From contig CBFIHP010000023.1 in NCBI GenBank assembly GCA_965662355.1, positions 13,484 to 77,483 on the forward strand: a stretch of DNA of 64,000 nucleotides. The letters run 5' to 3'. Of this stretch, positions 35,653 to 43,584 are shown piece after piece. Each line of letters opens with the position of its first letter. The first letter of the stretch is position 1. Below the pieces are notes generated by a model that ran no database searches, was not told the DNA's origin, and was given only the letters and a program-made list of their open reading frames with translations. A program made the translations under genes and the position numbers. This DNA comes from GCA-2683825 sp965662355. GTDB taxonomy: Bacteria > Planctomycetota > UBA1135 > GCA-002686595.

Positions 35653-37112
35653 ACGTCCAAGCCAAAGCGCTGGCCGATGTGGTCGCGCGAGTTACACTTT
35701 CCTGGTCGCTTCCGCCCAAGAAGGCACTCGAGGGCAAGACGCTCCTCGAGGTGGGCCTGCTCGCCGTCTTGGCGCGCAACCTCACCGTGCCCCAGGCGGA
35801 GAAGTCCCTTGTCGCCTTGCGCAATGCCTTTCCGGACTGGAACGAGCTGCGCATCTCCCAGATCCAGGAATTCCAGGGCCTGCTGAAAGGGAAGAACCAA
35901 AAGGTGGTTCGAATTGTCGCGCGCGACGTGAAGGACTACCTGCAGGAAATCTTTCAGAACAACCACGGCTTTGATCTCGAAGCCTTGCGCAGCGATCCCA
36001 CCGAGGCCTCCAAGTTCCTCACGCAGCTTCCGTTCCTGGGAGCCAGTGCCGCGCACCTCATGATCTACTCGGTCGATCCCTCGGTCGTACCGCTTTCCGG
36101 CGGCATCGTGCGGGTGCTCGATCGGATGGGACTCATGAAGCGCACCTCGTCCCTGCGCAAGGGTCATGCGATGCTCGAGAAAGCCGTCGCACCCGACGTA
36201 CGCATCGGCTTCGGCGCTCGTCTCGGGCTCGTGGTCGAGAAGTGGTGCGATTCCAAGAAGCCCATGTGCTGGGAATGCCCTCTTCTGGATGGCTGTCCCT
36301 TCGGCGCTCGGGTCTTCAGGGATTGGCAGGCGTCGCAGAAGCGCCTCGAGATCTCGCGCCAGCGCGACGAGCTGCGGCGCATCAAGGAGGAGGAACGCCT
36401 GCGCAAGCGAGCCGAGATCGAGGAGAAGCGCCGGCGCCTGATCGCGGAACGCGAGGCCTCCAAGCGCCGCCGTGAAGAAGAACGTCGCGAGGCCATCGAA
36501 GAAAAAAAACGCCAGGTCATCGCCGAGAAGAAGGCCAAGGTCGAGGCCAAAAAGAAGGCTGTCCTCGCCAAGAAGGCTGCGGCGAAGAGAGCCGCCGCCA
36601 AGAAAGTGGCTGCAAAGAAAGCAGCCGTGCAAAAGGCTGCGGCAGCGAAGAAGGCAGCCGCGCAAAAGGCCGCGGCAGCGAAGAAGGCCGCTGCCAAGAA
36701 AGCGCTTGCCGATAAAAAGGCCGCCGCGCAGAAGGCAGCCGTCTCCAAGAAGAAAGCGGCTCAGAAGAAGGCAGCGACCAAGAAGCCGGCAGCGAAACCT
36801 GCCAAGCGCCCGGTGGCTGCAGCACCCAAGAAGAAGCCCAAGGTCCAGGCCAAGAAGGCCGGCAAGGTGCCCCCGAAGAAAGCGGCAGCCAAGAAACCGG
36901 CAGCCAAGAAACCGGCAGCCAAGAAACCGGTTGCCAAGAAGGCTGCGGCCAAGAAAGCCGCGGCCAAGCCCGTCGCCCAGAAGGCCCCGGCCCAGAAGGC
37001 GCCTACGAAGAAGGCGCCTACGAAGAAGGCGCCTACGAAGAAGGCACCCGCGAAGAAGGCGCCCACGAAGAAGGTCTCCGGCAAGCCGAAGCCGGGCACC
37101 CGCAAACGGTGA
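35649..37112 (+). CDS. HhH-GPD/4Fe-4S (endonuclease III-fold) protein with histone-H1-like tail
   Basis: 487 residues from a GTG that overlaps the rpsP stop (GTGA). Residues 1-220 follow the endonuclease III fold: helix-hairpin-helix LPFLGASAAHLM at 127-138 and a perfect cluster motif Cys200-x6-Cys207-x2-Cys210-x5-Cys216. The two catalytic residues of EndoIII are missing: the HhH lysine aligns with Ser133 and the aspartate with Ser150. Residues about 225-300 are a charged coiled helix; 300-487 are Lys/Ala/Pro repeats like histone H1 or bacterial Hc1/KU-tail proteins. It looks like a DNA-binding or structural protein rather than a glycosylase. It overlaps maf by GTGA. Confidence 0.8.
   Translation: MNVQAKALADVVARVTLSWSLPPKKALEGKTLLEVGLLAVLARNLTVPQAEKSLVALRNAFPDWNELRISQIQEFQGLLKGKNQKVVRIVARDVKDYLQEIFQNNHGFDLEALRSDPTEASKFLTQLPFLGASAAHLMIYSVDPSVVPLSGGIVRVLDRMGLMKRTSSLRKGHAMLEKAVAPDVRIGFGARLGLVVEKWCDSKKPMCWECPLLDGCPFGARVFRDWQASQKRLEISRQRDELRRIKEEERLRKRAEIEEKRRRLIAEREASKRRREEERREAIEEKKRQVIAEKKAKVEAKKKAVLAKKAAAKRAAAKKVAAKKAAVQKAAAAKKAAAQKAAAAKKAAAKKALADKKAAAQKAAVSKKKAAQKKAATKKPAAKPAKRPVAAAPKKKPKVQAKKAGKVPPKKAAAKKPAAKKPAAKKPVAKKAAAKKAAAKPVAQKAPAQKAPTKKAPTKKAPTKKAPAKKAPTKKVSGKPKPGTRKR
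36891..37070 (+). repeat. 15-bp tandem repeats in the Lys/Ala-rich tail
   Basis: Unit AAGAAACCGGCAGCC occurs three times at 36891-36935 (last copy diverged); unit AAGGCGCCTACGAAG occurs five times at 36996-37070 (last two diverged). They encode KKPAA and KAPTK blocks and can expand or shrink by slippage. Confidence 0.85.
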
Positions 37113-37699
37113 GGCTCGTCCTCGCCTCTGCGTCTCCGCGACGGCGAGATCTGCTGTCCGCTGCCGGGTTGTCTTTCGAGGTCGACCCTGCGGATGTCGA
37201 CGAGACGACGACCCAGACGGATGCGGTCGCGGTGGCCCTGGAGCTTGCCCGGCGCAAGGCCCGAGCCACGGCTCGGCGCTACGCGGCCGAACCCGGCCTG
37301 TTGGTGCTCGGTGCCGATACGGTGGTCGCTGTGGAGGTCGAAGGTGAGGATCGTTTGCTTGGCAAGCCCGTGGATCCCGCGGACGCCCGGCGCATGCTCC
37401 GCTGGCTTTCCGGGACCGTCCAGCGCGTCGTCACCGGTATCCATGTCGTGCGCGTGGAGGACGGGGGGTCTTTTGGTGACCACGAGCTGACCCGGGTGCA
37501 CATGCGCACCATTTTGCCCGCGGAAATCGAGGCCTACGTTGCCTCCGGGGAATGGCGGGGCAAGGCCGGTGGCTACGCGATTCAGGAAACCGCCGACCGC
37601 TTCGTGACCCGCCTGGAAGGGGGGGGCTTCGAGAACGTCGTCGGTCTTCCGCTGGAGCGGACCCTGAATCTACTGCGTTCCGCCGCGGCCGACCGGTAA
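37109..37699 (+). CDS. maf: Maf-like nucleoside triphosphate pyrophosphatase
   Basis: A 196-residue protein with the family start LVLASASPRRRDLL, the metal-binding ADTVV (LVLGADTVVAVE), GKP and the closing GGYAIQETADRFVTRLEGG region. Maf proteins hydrolyse dTTP/UTP or modified nucleotides and were first linked to septum formation. It begins with a GTG overlapping the previous stop. The order HhH-GPD, maf, rpmE, prfA suggests one long operon. Confidence 0.92.
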   Translation: MRLVLASASPRRRDLLSAAGLSFEVDPADVDETTTQTDAVAVALELARRKARATARRYAAEPGLLVLGADTVVAVEVEGEDRLLGKPVDPADARRMLRWLSGTVQRVVTGIHVVRVEDGGSFGDHELTRVHMRTILPAEIEAYVASGEWRGKAGGYAIQETADRFVTRLEGGGFENVVGLPLERTLNLLRSAAADR

Positions 37700-37885
37700 G
37701 CGAGAGCTCCGGGGAAGGCCGAGCCGAAGGCCCGGAGGCAGGGCGGATCTGCGCTGGATCCGAGACGGCGGTTGTGGCCCTTGGAGTCCGGCGTTAGTCT
37801 TTTCCGCCCTTCTCTCCGGAGGAGGGCCCCTCCAGGACAACGGTGACACGACCACCGACAACCAATTGGCCAGGGACCGAGACGT

Positions 37886-38101
37886 ATGAAAGAGGGCATT
37901 CACCCCAAGTATTTCGAGTGTGCTGTGACCTGCGGTTGCGGCAACACCTTCCAGACCCGGGCAACCGTCAAAGAGCTCAAGATCGAGGTCTGCAGCGTGT
38001 GCCACCCGTTCTATACGGGCAAACAACGCTTCGTCGACTCAGCAGGTCGCGTCGACAAGTTCCTCAAGAAGTACGCCAAGTCCGGCGAAGCCAAGAGCTG
38101 A
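37886..38101 (+). CDS. rpmE: 50S ribosomal protein L31 (zinc form)
   Basis: 71 residues starting MKEGIHPKY. Four cysteines (two in TCGCG at 16-18 region, two in CSVCH near 36-39) define the zinc-binding C+ form. Its stop TGA is followed at once by the TTG start of prfA, the usual rpmE-prfA order. Confidence 0.95.
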   Translation: MKEGIHPKYFECAVTCGCGNTFQTRATVKELKIEVCSVCHPFYTGKQRFVDSAGRVDKFLKKYAKSGEAKS

Positions 38102-39184
38102 TTGGATTTCGCACCCCAGATCGTTTCGAAGCTGCGTGAGAAGGCTCTGCGCTACGCGGAGCTGACGACCCAGCTTTCCGATCCCGACATCGCCGGCGAT
38201 CACCAGCGTTACTCGGAACTTCTGCGCGAACAGGGGCTGCTCGAAGGGCCGAAGCGTCTCGCGGGGCGCATGGACGAGTTGATCGAGCGGCGTGAACAGG
38301 CCCGTGACATCGTCGCGGAGACCGGAGCGGATGCGGACATGCTCGAACTCGCACGGGACGAGCTGGCCTCGCTCGACGAGCTCGAAACCACCCTCGATCG
38401 AGAGATCAAGACCGCCCTGGTGTCGGACCCCGAATGGAACCGGGGCAAGATCATCGTCGAGATCCGGGCCGGAGCCGGTGGGGACGAGGCGACGCTCTTC
38501 ACCGGGGATCTCTATCGCATGTACCAGCGCTTCTGCGAGGAACGCAAGTACAAGGTCGAGCTGATGTCCGGCAAGACCTCCGAGGTGGGGGGCTTCAAGG
38601 AGGTCGTCCTGGGCATCCGCGGGGAGGGCGTCTACCGCTGGTTCCGCTTCGAGTCCGGTGGCCATCGAGTCCAGCGGGTTCCCACAACGGAGAGCCAGGG
38701 GCGAATCCACACCTCCGCCGCCACGGTGGCCGTGCTACCCGAGGCCGAGGAAGTGGATCTCGAGATCAAGCAGGAGGATCTGCGCATCGACACCATGCGC
38801 GCGAGCGGCGCCGGTGGCCAGCACGTCAACAAGACCGAATCCGCGGTGCGTATCGTCCACTTGCCGACCGACACGATGGTCGTGTGCATGGACGAGAAAT
38901 CGCAGCACAAAAACCGCGCCCAGGCCATGCGCATCCTGCGTACGCGGCTCCTCGAGGCCGAACGCTTGCGGCTTCACAACGAGCGCGCGGAGGCTCGCAA
39001 GAGCCAGGTCGGCAGCGGCGATCGGTCCGATCGAGTGCGCACCTACAACTTCCCCCAAAACCGCTGCAGCGACCACCGCCTGGGGCAGAACTTCTCCCTC
39101 GAGCAGGTCATGACCGGCCGTCTGCAGACGCTCCTTCAAGCTCTGCACGAGAAGGACATCGAGCTTCGTATCGAGGATATCTAG
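38102..39184 (+). CDS. prfA: Peptide chain release factor 1
   Basis: Recognises UAA and UAG stop codons. The 360-residue protein has the stop-codon motif in VQRVPTTESQGRIHTSA (PxT type, which marks RF1 rather than RF2) and the hydrolysis motif GAGGQHVNKT near residue 235. The start is a TTG directly after the rpmE stop (TGATTG), which gives the standard N-terminus. prmC, whose product methylates the GGQ glutamine, lies two genes downstream. Confidence 0.95.
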   Translation: MDFAPQIVSKLREKALRYAELTTQLSDPDIAGDHQRYSELLREQGLLEGPKRLAGRMDELIERREQARDIVAETGADADMLELARDELASLDELETTLDREIKTALVSDPEWNRGKIIVEIRAGAGGDEATLFTGDLYRMYQRFCEERKYKVELMSGKTSEVGGFKEVVLGIRGEGVYRWFRFESGGHRVQRVPTTESQGRIHTSAATVAVLPEAEEVDLEIKQEDLRIDTMRASGAGGQHVNKTESAVRIVHLPTDTMVVCMDEKSQHKNRAQAMRILRTRLLEAERLRLHNERAEARKSQVGSGDRSDRVRTYNFPQNRCSDHRLGQNFSLEQVMTGRLQTLLQALHEKDIELRIEDI

Positions 39185-39361
39185 CAGGACAGACCCATCG
39201 GAGCCGATCAAGGTCCACCGACCTCAGGGGCCTGCGGGCCATATTTCGCGGGCTGCCGTACGAAACCCGCCAGGGTTCGCGCTCTAGAACCTGACCTTAG
39301 GCTTGCGCTGAAGGGCGGTGGCCTCAAACTGGAAGATAGGACCGTCCGCGCACGAAGAATC

Positions 39362-40522
39362 ATGAGTGAAGAGAAGCAAGAGTTCGACGACCTGGCAGAG
39401 CTCCCGGAGCTACAGGAATTGCCCGAACTACCCGACCTCCCCGAGGTCGCCGAACTAGCCGAGATCCCCGAGATCGAGGAAATCCCGGGGCCCAAGGCCT
39501 CCGCCACCACGGCGACGGCAGCGGCCAGCCCGAAGCCCGCGTCGACCAGCCAAGAGCCCACGCCGCGCAAGTCCAAGGCCCCCGCAAAGCCCGAGGCCAG
39601 ATCCCCGGTCGAGCTGCCGCCGCTCGAACTCGAACCCGAGGAGGTCGAGCCCGAGGTCGTCAAGCCCACGACCGCCAGCGGCTCGGCGACCCTGATCGAG
39701 GAATCGCCCGCGCCCGGCGCGCCAGCTCAACTTGCGGCTCCGCTCGCGGACGGAGCCATTCCCCCGCTGCGCCAGCTGGACAAGGCCCCGACCCACCTGC
39801 GCCTGGCCGCGCAGATCGTCGCCGTGGGCTCGCTGCTGCCTTTCATGGGCCTGGGAGATGGAGGTGCCGATGGCGTTTGGTTCTCCCTCGGAGCCAAGAT
39901 CATCGTTCTCGGAGCTGCGTGGCTGTGGTTGCAGCAACACCTGCACGACTTCGGTCCGAAGGCGACCGGCGTGGTCGGCCATCTGGCCAATCTGCGCCTG
40001 CTGAAGAAGAAGAAGAAGGAGGACGGGGAGGACCAGCCCAAGCGTCGCGCTTCGGAGAAGGGGCTCGCCAAACTCGAGCATCCTTTCCCCACGGGACTGC
40101 ACGCCTTGTCGGTCATCGTGTTTGGAGCGGGGGTTTTCCTCAGCCTCTCGGACGCGCGCTCGTCCATGTTCGGGCCGCTCGGTACGGCCGAGACTCTCAT
40201 GTTCGCGTGGGCCGCGGCTACCTGGGTCCACATCGCGGGCTATGAGCGCTGGTGTGGCTTCAGCCCGTTGTTTCCGCTGATGTTCCTGGGCATGTTCTTC
40301 GCCGGCTCGGCGCAAGTCGTCGGTGCGGTCACCGCCGGGGACGCCATCCCCGGTTTGTGGCGGCTCTTCAGCGGGCTCGGTGGCGGAATCGTCACAGCGG
40401 GCGGTGGCCTCGCCGCCTTTACCATCGTGGAAGCCATGATGGAGGCGAAGAAGGAGGGCGACCGCAAGAAGGCCGAGGCCCTCGAAGCTCGTAAAGCGGC
40501 GCGCAAGAGCCGCAAGAAATAG
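39362..40522 (+). CDS. Membrane protein with acidic Pro/Leu-rich N-terminus, unknown function
   Basis: 386 residues. The first 130 are disordered: ELPELPDLPEV-type acidic repeats, then a Pro/Ala/Lys stretch. From about residue 140 there are five to six hydrophobic helices, split by a charged cytoplasmic loop with LLKKKKKEDGE (about 218) and ending in a basic tail KAARKSRKK. No family recognised. It sits between prfA and prmC and may only be a passenger in the operon. The acidic repeat resembles that of the TPR-alphaCTD protein. Confidence 0.75.
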   Translation: MSEEKQEFDDLAELPELQELPELPDLPEVAELAEIPEIEEIPGPKASATTATAAASPKPASTSQEPTPRKSKAPAKPEARSPVELPPLELEPEEVEPEVVKPTTASGSATLIEESPAPGAPAQLAAPLADGAIPPLRQLDKAPTHLRLAAQIVAVGSLLPFMGLGDGGADGVWFSLGAKIIVLGAAWLWLQQHLHDFGPKATGVVGHLANLRLLKKKKKEDGEDQPKRRASEKGLAKLEHPFPTGLHALSVIVFGAGVFLSLSDARSSMFGPLGTAETLMFAWAAATWVHIAGYERWCGFSPLFPLMFLGMFFAGSAQVVGAVTAGDAIPGLWRLFSGLGGGIVTAGGGLAAFTIVEAMMEAKKEGDRKKAEALEARKAARKSRKK

Positions 40523-40583
40523 CGAGGGCGGAATCACCGCGAGCCAGACAAGTACCGGTGCAGCCCCGCGTAAGGTGCGCGAC

Positions 40584-41411
40584 ATGCTCGCGCTCGGTCG
40601 TGACTTCCTGACCCGCAAGGGGCGAGAGGCGGCTCGGCTCGAGTCGGAGCTCCTCTGCGCCCACGCCCTGGGGCTGAGTCGACTCGAGCTCTTCATGTCC
40701 ATCGAGCGGCCGGTCGAGCCCTCCGAGGTCGACTCGGCACGTGCGCTCCTCGTACGTTGCGGCAAAGGCGAGCCCACGGCGTACATCACGGGCAAGAAGG
40801 AGTTCTACGGTCGCGAGTTCAGCGTCGCACCCGGGGTGCTCATCCCGCGCCCCGAAACGGAGCTACTGGTCGATCTCGCCCGCGAGCGCCTGGCGGATCG
40901 GGACGCCCCGCTCGTGAGCGAGTTCGGCGTCGGCTCGGGCTGCATCGCGATCACCCTGGCCCTCGAACACCCCGGAGCGCGTGTTCGCGCGAGCGATATT
41001 TCGTCCTCAGCACTCGCGATCGCGCGGAACAACGCCGAGCTGCTCGGAGCGGGACTGGAGCTGATCGAAGCCGATGGTATCGAGGCCCTGACCCGGGAAC
41101 CTGCCCATCTGTTCTGTTCGAATCCGCCCTACATCGACCCCGTCCAACCCACGGGGTTGGAGGATTCGGTGCGTGCCTTCGAGCCGCCGGAAGCACTGTT
41201 CGCTCCCGAGGGGCATCCCGAGCATTGGGTGCGGCTCTTCATCGAACAACGCGAGCATCTCGTTCGAGCGGGGGGAGTCTTGCTGGTCGAGATCGGTTTC
41301 GAGCAAGCGCCACGGGTCCGCCGCCTCCTGGACCACGCCCAGGTCGAGGGCCGCATCCACGCCGACGTCGAAGGGATCGAGCGGGTCCTCGAGGTTCGAG
41401 TCCCGGGTTAG
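40584..41411 (+). CDS. prmC: Release factor glutamine methyltransferase PrmC
   Basis: Methylates the GGQ glutamine of release factors using S-adenosylmethionine. The 275-residue protein has the helical N-domain, the SAM motif EFGVGSGCIAITLA and the catalytic NPPY in CSNPPYIDP. The ATG at 40584 is chosen because an AAGG lies 8 bases upstream; a GTG at 40575 is possible. Its linkage with prfA is functional and widespread. Its stop overlaps the end of the convergent PilZ gene. Confidence 0.94.
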   Translation: MLALGRDFLTRKGREAARLESELLCAHALGLSRLELFMSIERPVEPSEVDSARALLVRCGKGEPTAYITGKKEFYGREFSVAPGVLIPRPETELLVDLARERLADRDAPLVSEFGVGSGCIAITLALEHPGARVRASDISSSALAIARNNAELLGAGLELIEADGIEALTREPAHLFCSNPPYIDPVQPTGLEDSVRAFEPPEALFAPEGHPEHWVRLFIEQREHLVRAGGVLLVEIGFEQAPRVRRLLDHAQVEGRIHADVEGIERVLEVRVPG

Positions 41412-41782
41412 CGGGTCGAGCCGACTTCCCGGGCCACGTAGGCGCTGAGTCGCTCGCGGTTCGTCTCGGTGATGTCGTTCATGAAGACCGCGATCTCGTA
41501 GTGGTCCACGCGCGGGGAGAGCGCTTGGCAGCGCACGACGACCCCTCCGCCCTCGATGGGAACGGGCTTGCCGTGCCCGTCCCGGGGCGGGAGCTCGATC
41601 TTCATCTGCAGCAGGGTCATCTCGGGAATCCGGCGATCGAGGAAGAAGGAGACTCCGGCCTTGCTGACGTCTCGTAGGCGGGCCTCGAAGGTTCCGTCCT
41701 CGAGCTGGATCTCGATGGGCCAATCACAGGCGGCCCGGGGGTGCTGTCGACGTTCGGTGTGGTTCGGGGTGGGTGTTTCCAT
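41408..41782 (-). CDS. PilZ-domain protein (candidate cyclic-di-GMP receptor)
   Basis: A 124-residue single-domain protein. The two binding motifs are present: RRQHPR (RxxxR type, residues 11-16) and DVSKAGVSF (DxSxxG, residues 38-46), so c-di-GMP binding is likely. The beta-barrel part is otherwise typical. Output partner unknown. It is transcribed alone, convergent with prmC. Confidence 0.88.
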   Translation of the reverse strand: METPTPNHTERRQHPRAACDWPIEIQLEDGTFEARLRDVSKAGVSFFLDRRIPEMTLLQMKIELPPRDGHGKPVPIEGGGVVVRCQALSPRVDHYEIAVFMNDITETNRERLSAYVAREVGSTR

Positions 41783-41998
41783 GGAGTGGATCGAGAGCTC
41801 GGGTGGCGGGGCCGGGGGGCAGGCGATGGAGACTCCGGAATCCTAATGGTGGGGATGTCAGTTGCAACGGAAACGAAAAGAGCTCCGACTGGCCGTGAAA
41901 ATCTCCTCGCGGCGTGAATCCGGCGGTCCCGGGGCTAAACTCCCTGCTTCGAGGGCTCACGCCTGCAACCCTTACACCACCCCGAAAGTCTCAGCACC

Positions 41999-42469
41999 AT
42001 GGCCAGTTTCAACAAAGTCATCCTGATGGGCAATCTGACCCGGGATCCCGAGACGCGTGTCACCCAGAGCGGAACGGCGATCGTGAAGTTCGGTCTTGCC
42101 GTCAACCGCCGTATCCAGGATGCGGATGGCAACTGGAAGGAAGAGCCGACTTTCGTCGACATCACCATGTTCGGAAAGCGGGGCGAGGCCTTCGCCCGCT
42201 TCCACACCAAGGGCAAGCAGGCCTTCATCGAGGGCTCCCTGCGCTTCGATCAGTGGGACGATCGCGAGACGGGAGCCAAGCGCAGCAAGCTCTACGTCGT
42301 CGGTGACAACTGGGAGTTCGTGGGCGGCGGCCAGGGTGGCGGCGGCGGCGGTGGTGGAGGCTATCAGAGCCAGGGAGCCGCCAGTGGCGGTGCCAGCGCT
42401 GGCGGCGGTGGCGGCGGTGGTGGCGGTGGGTACGAGCCCGCCGTCGAGATCGACGACACGCCCTTCTAG
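41999..42469 (+). CDS. ssb: Single-stranded DNA-binding protein
   Basis: 156 residues: OB fold starting ASFNKVILMGNLTRDPE, with the conserved aromatic positions, a Gly-rich linker (about 110-145) and the acidic partner-binding tip ending DDTPF. This tip variant of DDDIPF should still recruit SSB-interacting proteins. Confidence 0.95.
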   Translation: MASFNKVILMGNLTRDPETRVTQSGTAIVKFGLAVNRRIQDADGNWKEEPTFVDITMFGKRGEAFARFHTKGKQAFIEGSLRFDQWDDRETGAKRSKLYVVGDNWEFVGGGQGGGGGGGGGYQSQGAASGGASAGGGGGGGGGGYEPAVEIDDTPF

Positions 42470-42685
42470 TCCGGGGCTCCGCACGGAGAACCCTTTGCGG
42501 CTCGGGCCAAGGACCCGCTATCGAATCGCTTCGAGTCCTTCGCGCGAATCCAGGCAGTCCCTGGAGCGAGCCCGGGATTCCTATGAGCGGTTCTCGATCC
42601 GCTCCCGGGAGTTGCTCGAAAAGCTGGAGCGCTGGTTGGGCCAACAGTCGAAAAAGAGCGCCTGAGGCCTTAGCTTGGCGCGCGC

Positions 42686-43411
42686 ATGCGCCTCTCCATT
42701 CGACTCTTCGCGGGACTCCGCGAACGTGCCGGGACGGAACTCGTCCAGCTCGAGGACCTTCCCGAGTCGCTCGACATCGCGGGGTTGAAGCGGGTTCTGA
42801 TCGAGCGTTACCCCGGGTGGGGCAATCTCGAGCAGGTGCGCGGCGTGCTAGACGATCGCTACGTGCCGGACACGACGGTGCTCGAGGAGGAGCAGGAGGT
42901 GGCCCTGCTGCCTCCGGTATCCGGCGGGGCACCCTCCGCGGACGAGGCGTTGGAGGCCGGAGTCTTCGAGATCTCGGCGGAGCCCTTCTGTCCGCAGGAG
43001 GCGTGGGAGCGGGTCGTGCACGCGAGCTGCGGGGCGATCTGCTGCTTCACGGGGACAACGCGCGAACGCAATCGAGAGCAGCTCGTCGTGGGGCTCGACT
43101 ACGAAGCCTACGGGGCGCTGGCGCAAACCGAGATGGCGGCCATTTTCGTCGAGTGTCGCGAGCGTTTCGGGCCTCCTTCCGCGGAGCAGGGTGAGGAGCC
43201 CGGGGAGCGAAACCTGCGCATGCTGGTGCTCCACAGAAGCGGCACGGTCGGCGTCGGCGAAGCCTCGGTCATCGTGGCCGTGGCCAGTCCCCATCGCGAC
43301 GCAGCCTTCCGGGCCGCTCGCTACCTGATCGACGAATTGAAGGAGCGGGTTCCGCTCTGGAAGAAGGAAATGTACGGCGACGGACATCACTGGATCGGGG
43401 AGCGTTCCTAG
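42686..43411 (+). CDS. MoaD-MoaE fusion (molybdopterin synthase in one chain)
   Basis: 241 residues. Residues 1-81 are a MoaD ubiquitin-like sulfur carrier ending in PPVSGG (Gly80-Gly81). Residues about 90-241 are MoaE, with CFTGTTRERN, LDYEAYGALA and the active-site lysines in PLWKKEMYG (226-227). MoaD needs a free C-terminal Gly for thiocarboxylation, so the chain should be cut after Gly81 or work by an altered route; the M. tuberculosis MoaX fusion is a known precedent that is processed. No other molybdopterin gene is adjacent. Confidence 0.9.
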   Translation: MRLSIRLFAGLRERAGTELVQLEDLPESLDIAGLKRVLIERYPGWGNLEQVRGVLDDRYVPDTTVLEEEQEVALLPPVSGGAPSADEALEAGVFEISAEPFCPQEAWERVVHASCGAICCFTGTTRERNREQLVVGLDYEAYGALAQTEMAAIFVECRERFGPPSAEQGEEPGERNLRMLVLHRSGTVGVGEASVIVAVASPHRDAAFRAARYLIDELKERVPLWKKEMYGDGHHWIGERS

Positions 43412-43421
43412 GTCCGGTCGA

Positions 43422-43470
43422 GGACGGCCGAGGGCCCGTCCAGGAAGAGAGCGACGATCGCCGTTTTTTT
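43422..43470 (+). terminator. Possible terminator after moaD-moaE
   Basis: A GGACGG/CCGTCC stem (43422-43441) lies 11 bp past the stop, and a run of seven T (43464-43470) follows 22 bp later behind a short GCGA/TCGC stem. The spacing is not ideal. Confidence 0.3.
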
Positions 43471-43584
43471 GCCGGGGGACGCGCCCCGCGGGGCCGATGG
43501 GCATTGGTTTTCGTGGGACGTGTCGGTAACTTACGCGCGCTCCCCATTATCCAATGACCGGTCCAATCACCGGAATCACTTCCC

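Noticed and set aside
35328..37501. Long minus-strand Ala/Phe-rich frames opposite rpsP, the HhH-GPD gene and maf
   Set aside because: They are reversed copies of Lys/Ala repeats; no start signal or family feature.
42494..42665. Possible 56-codon coiled-coil peptide after ssb
   Set aside because: It needs a TTG start with no ribosome-binding site and resembles no family; codon pattern is not decisive.
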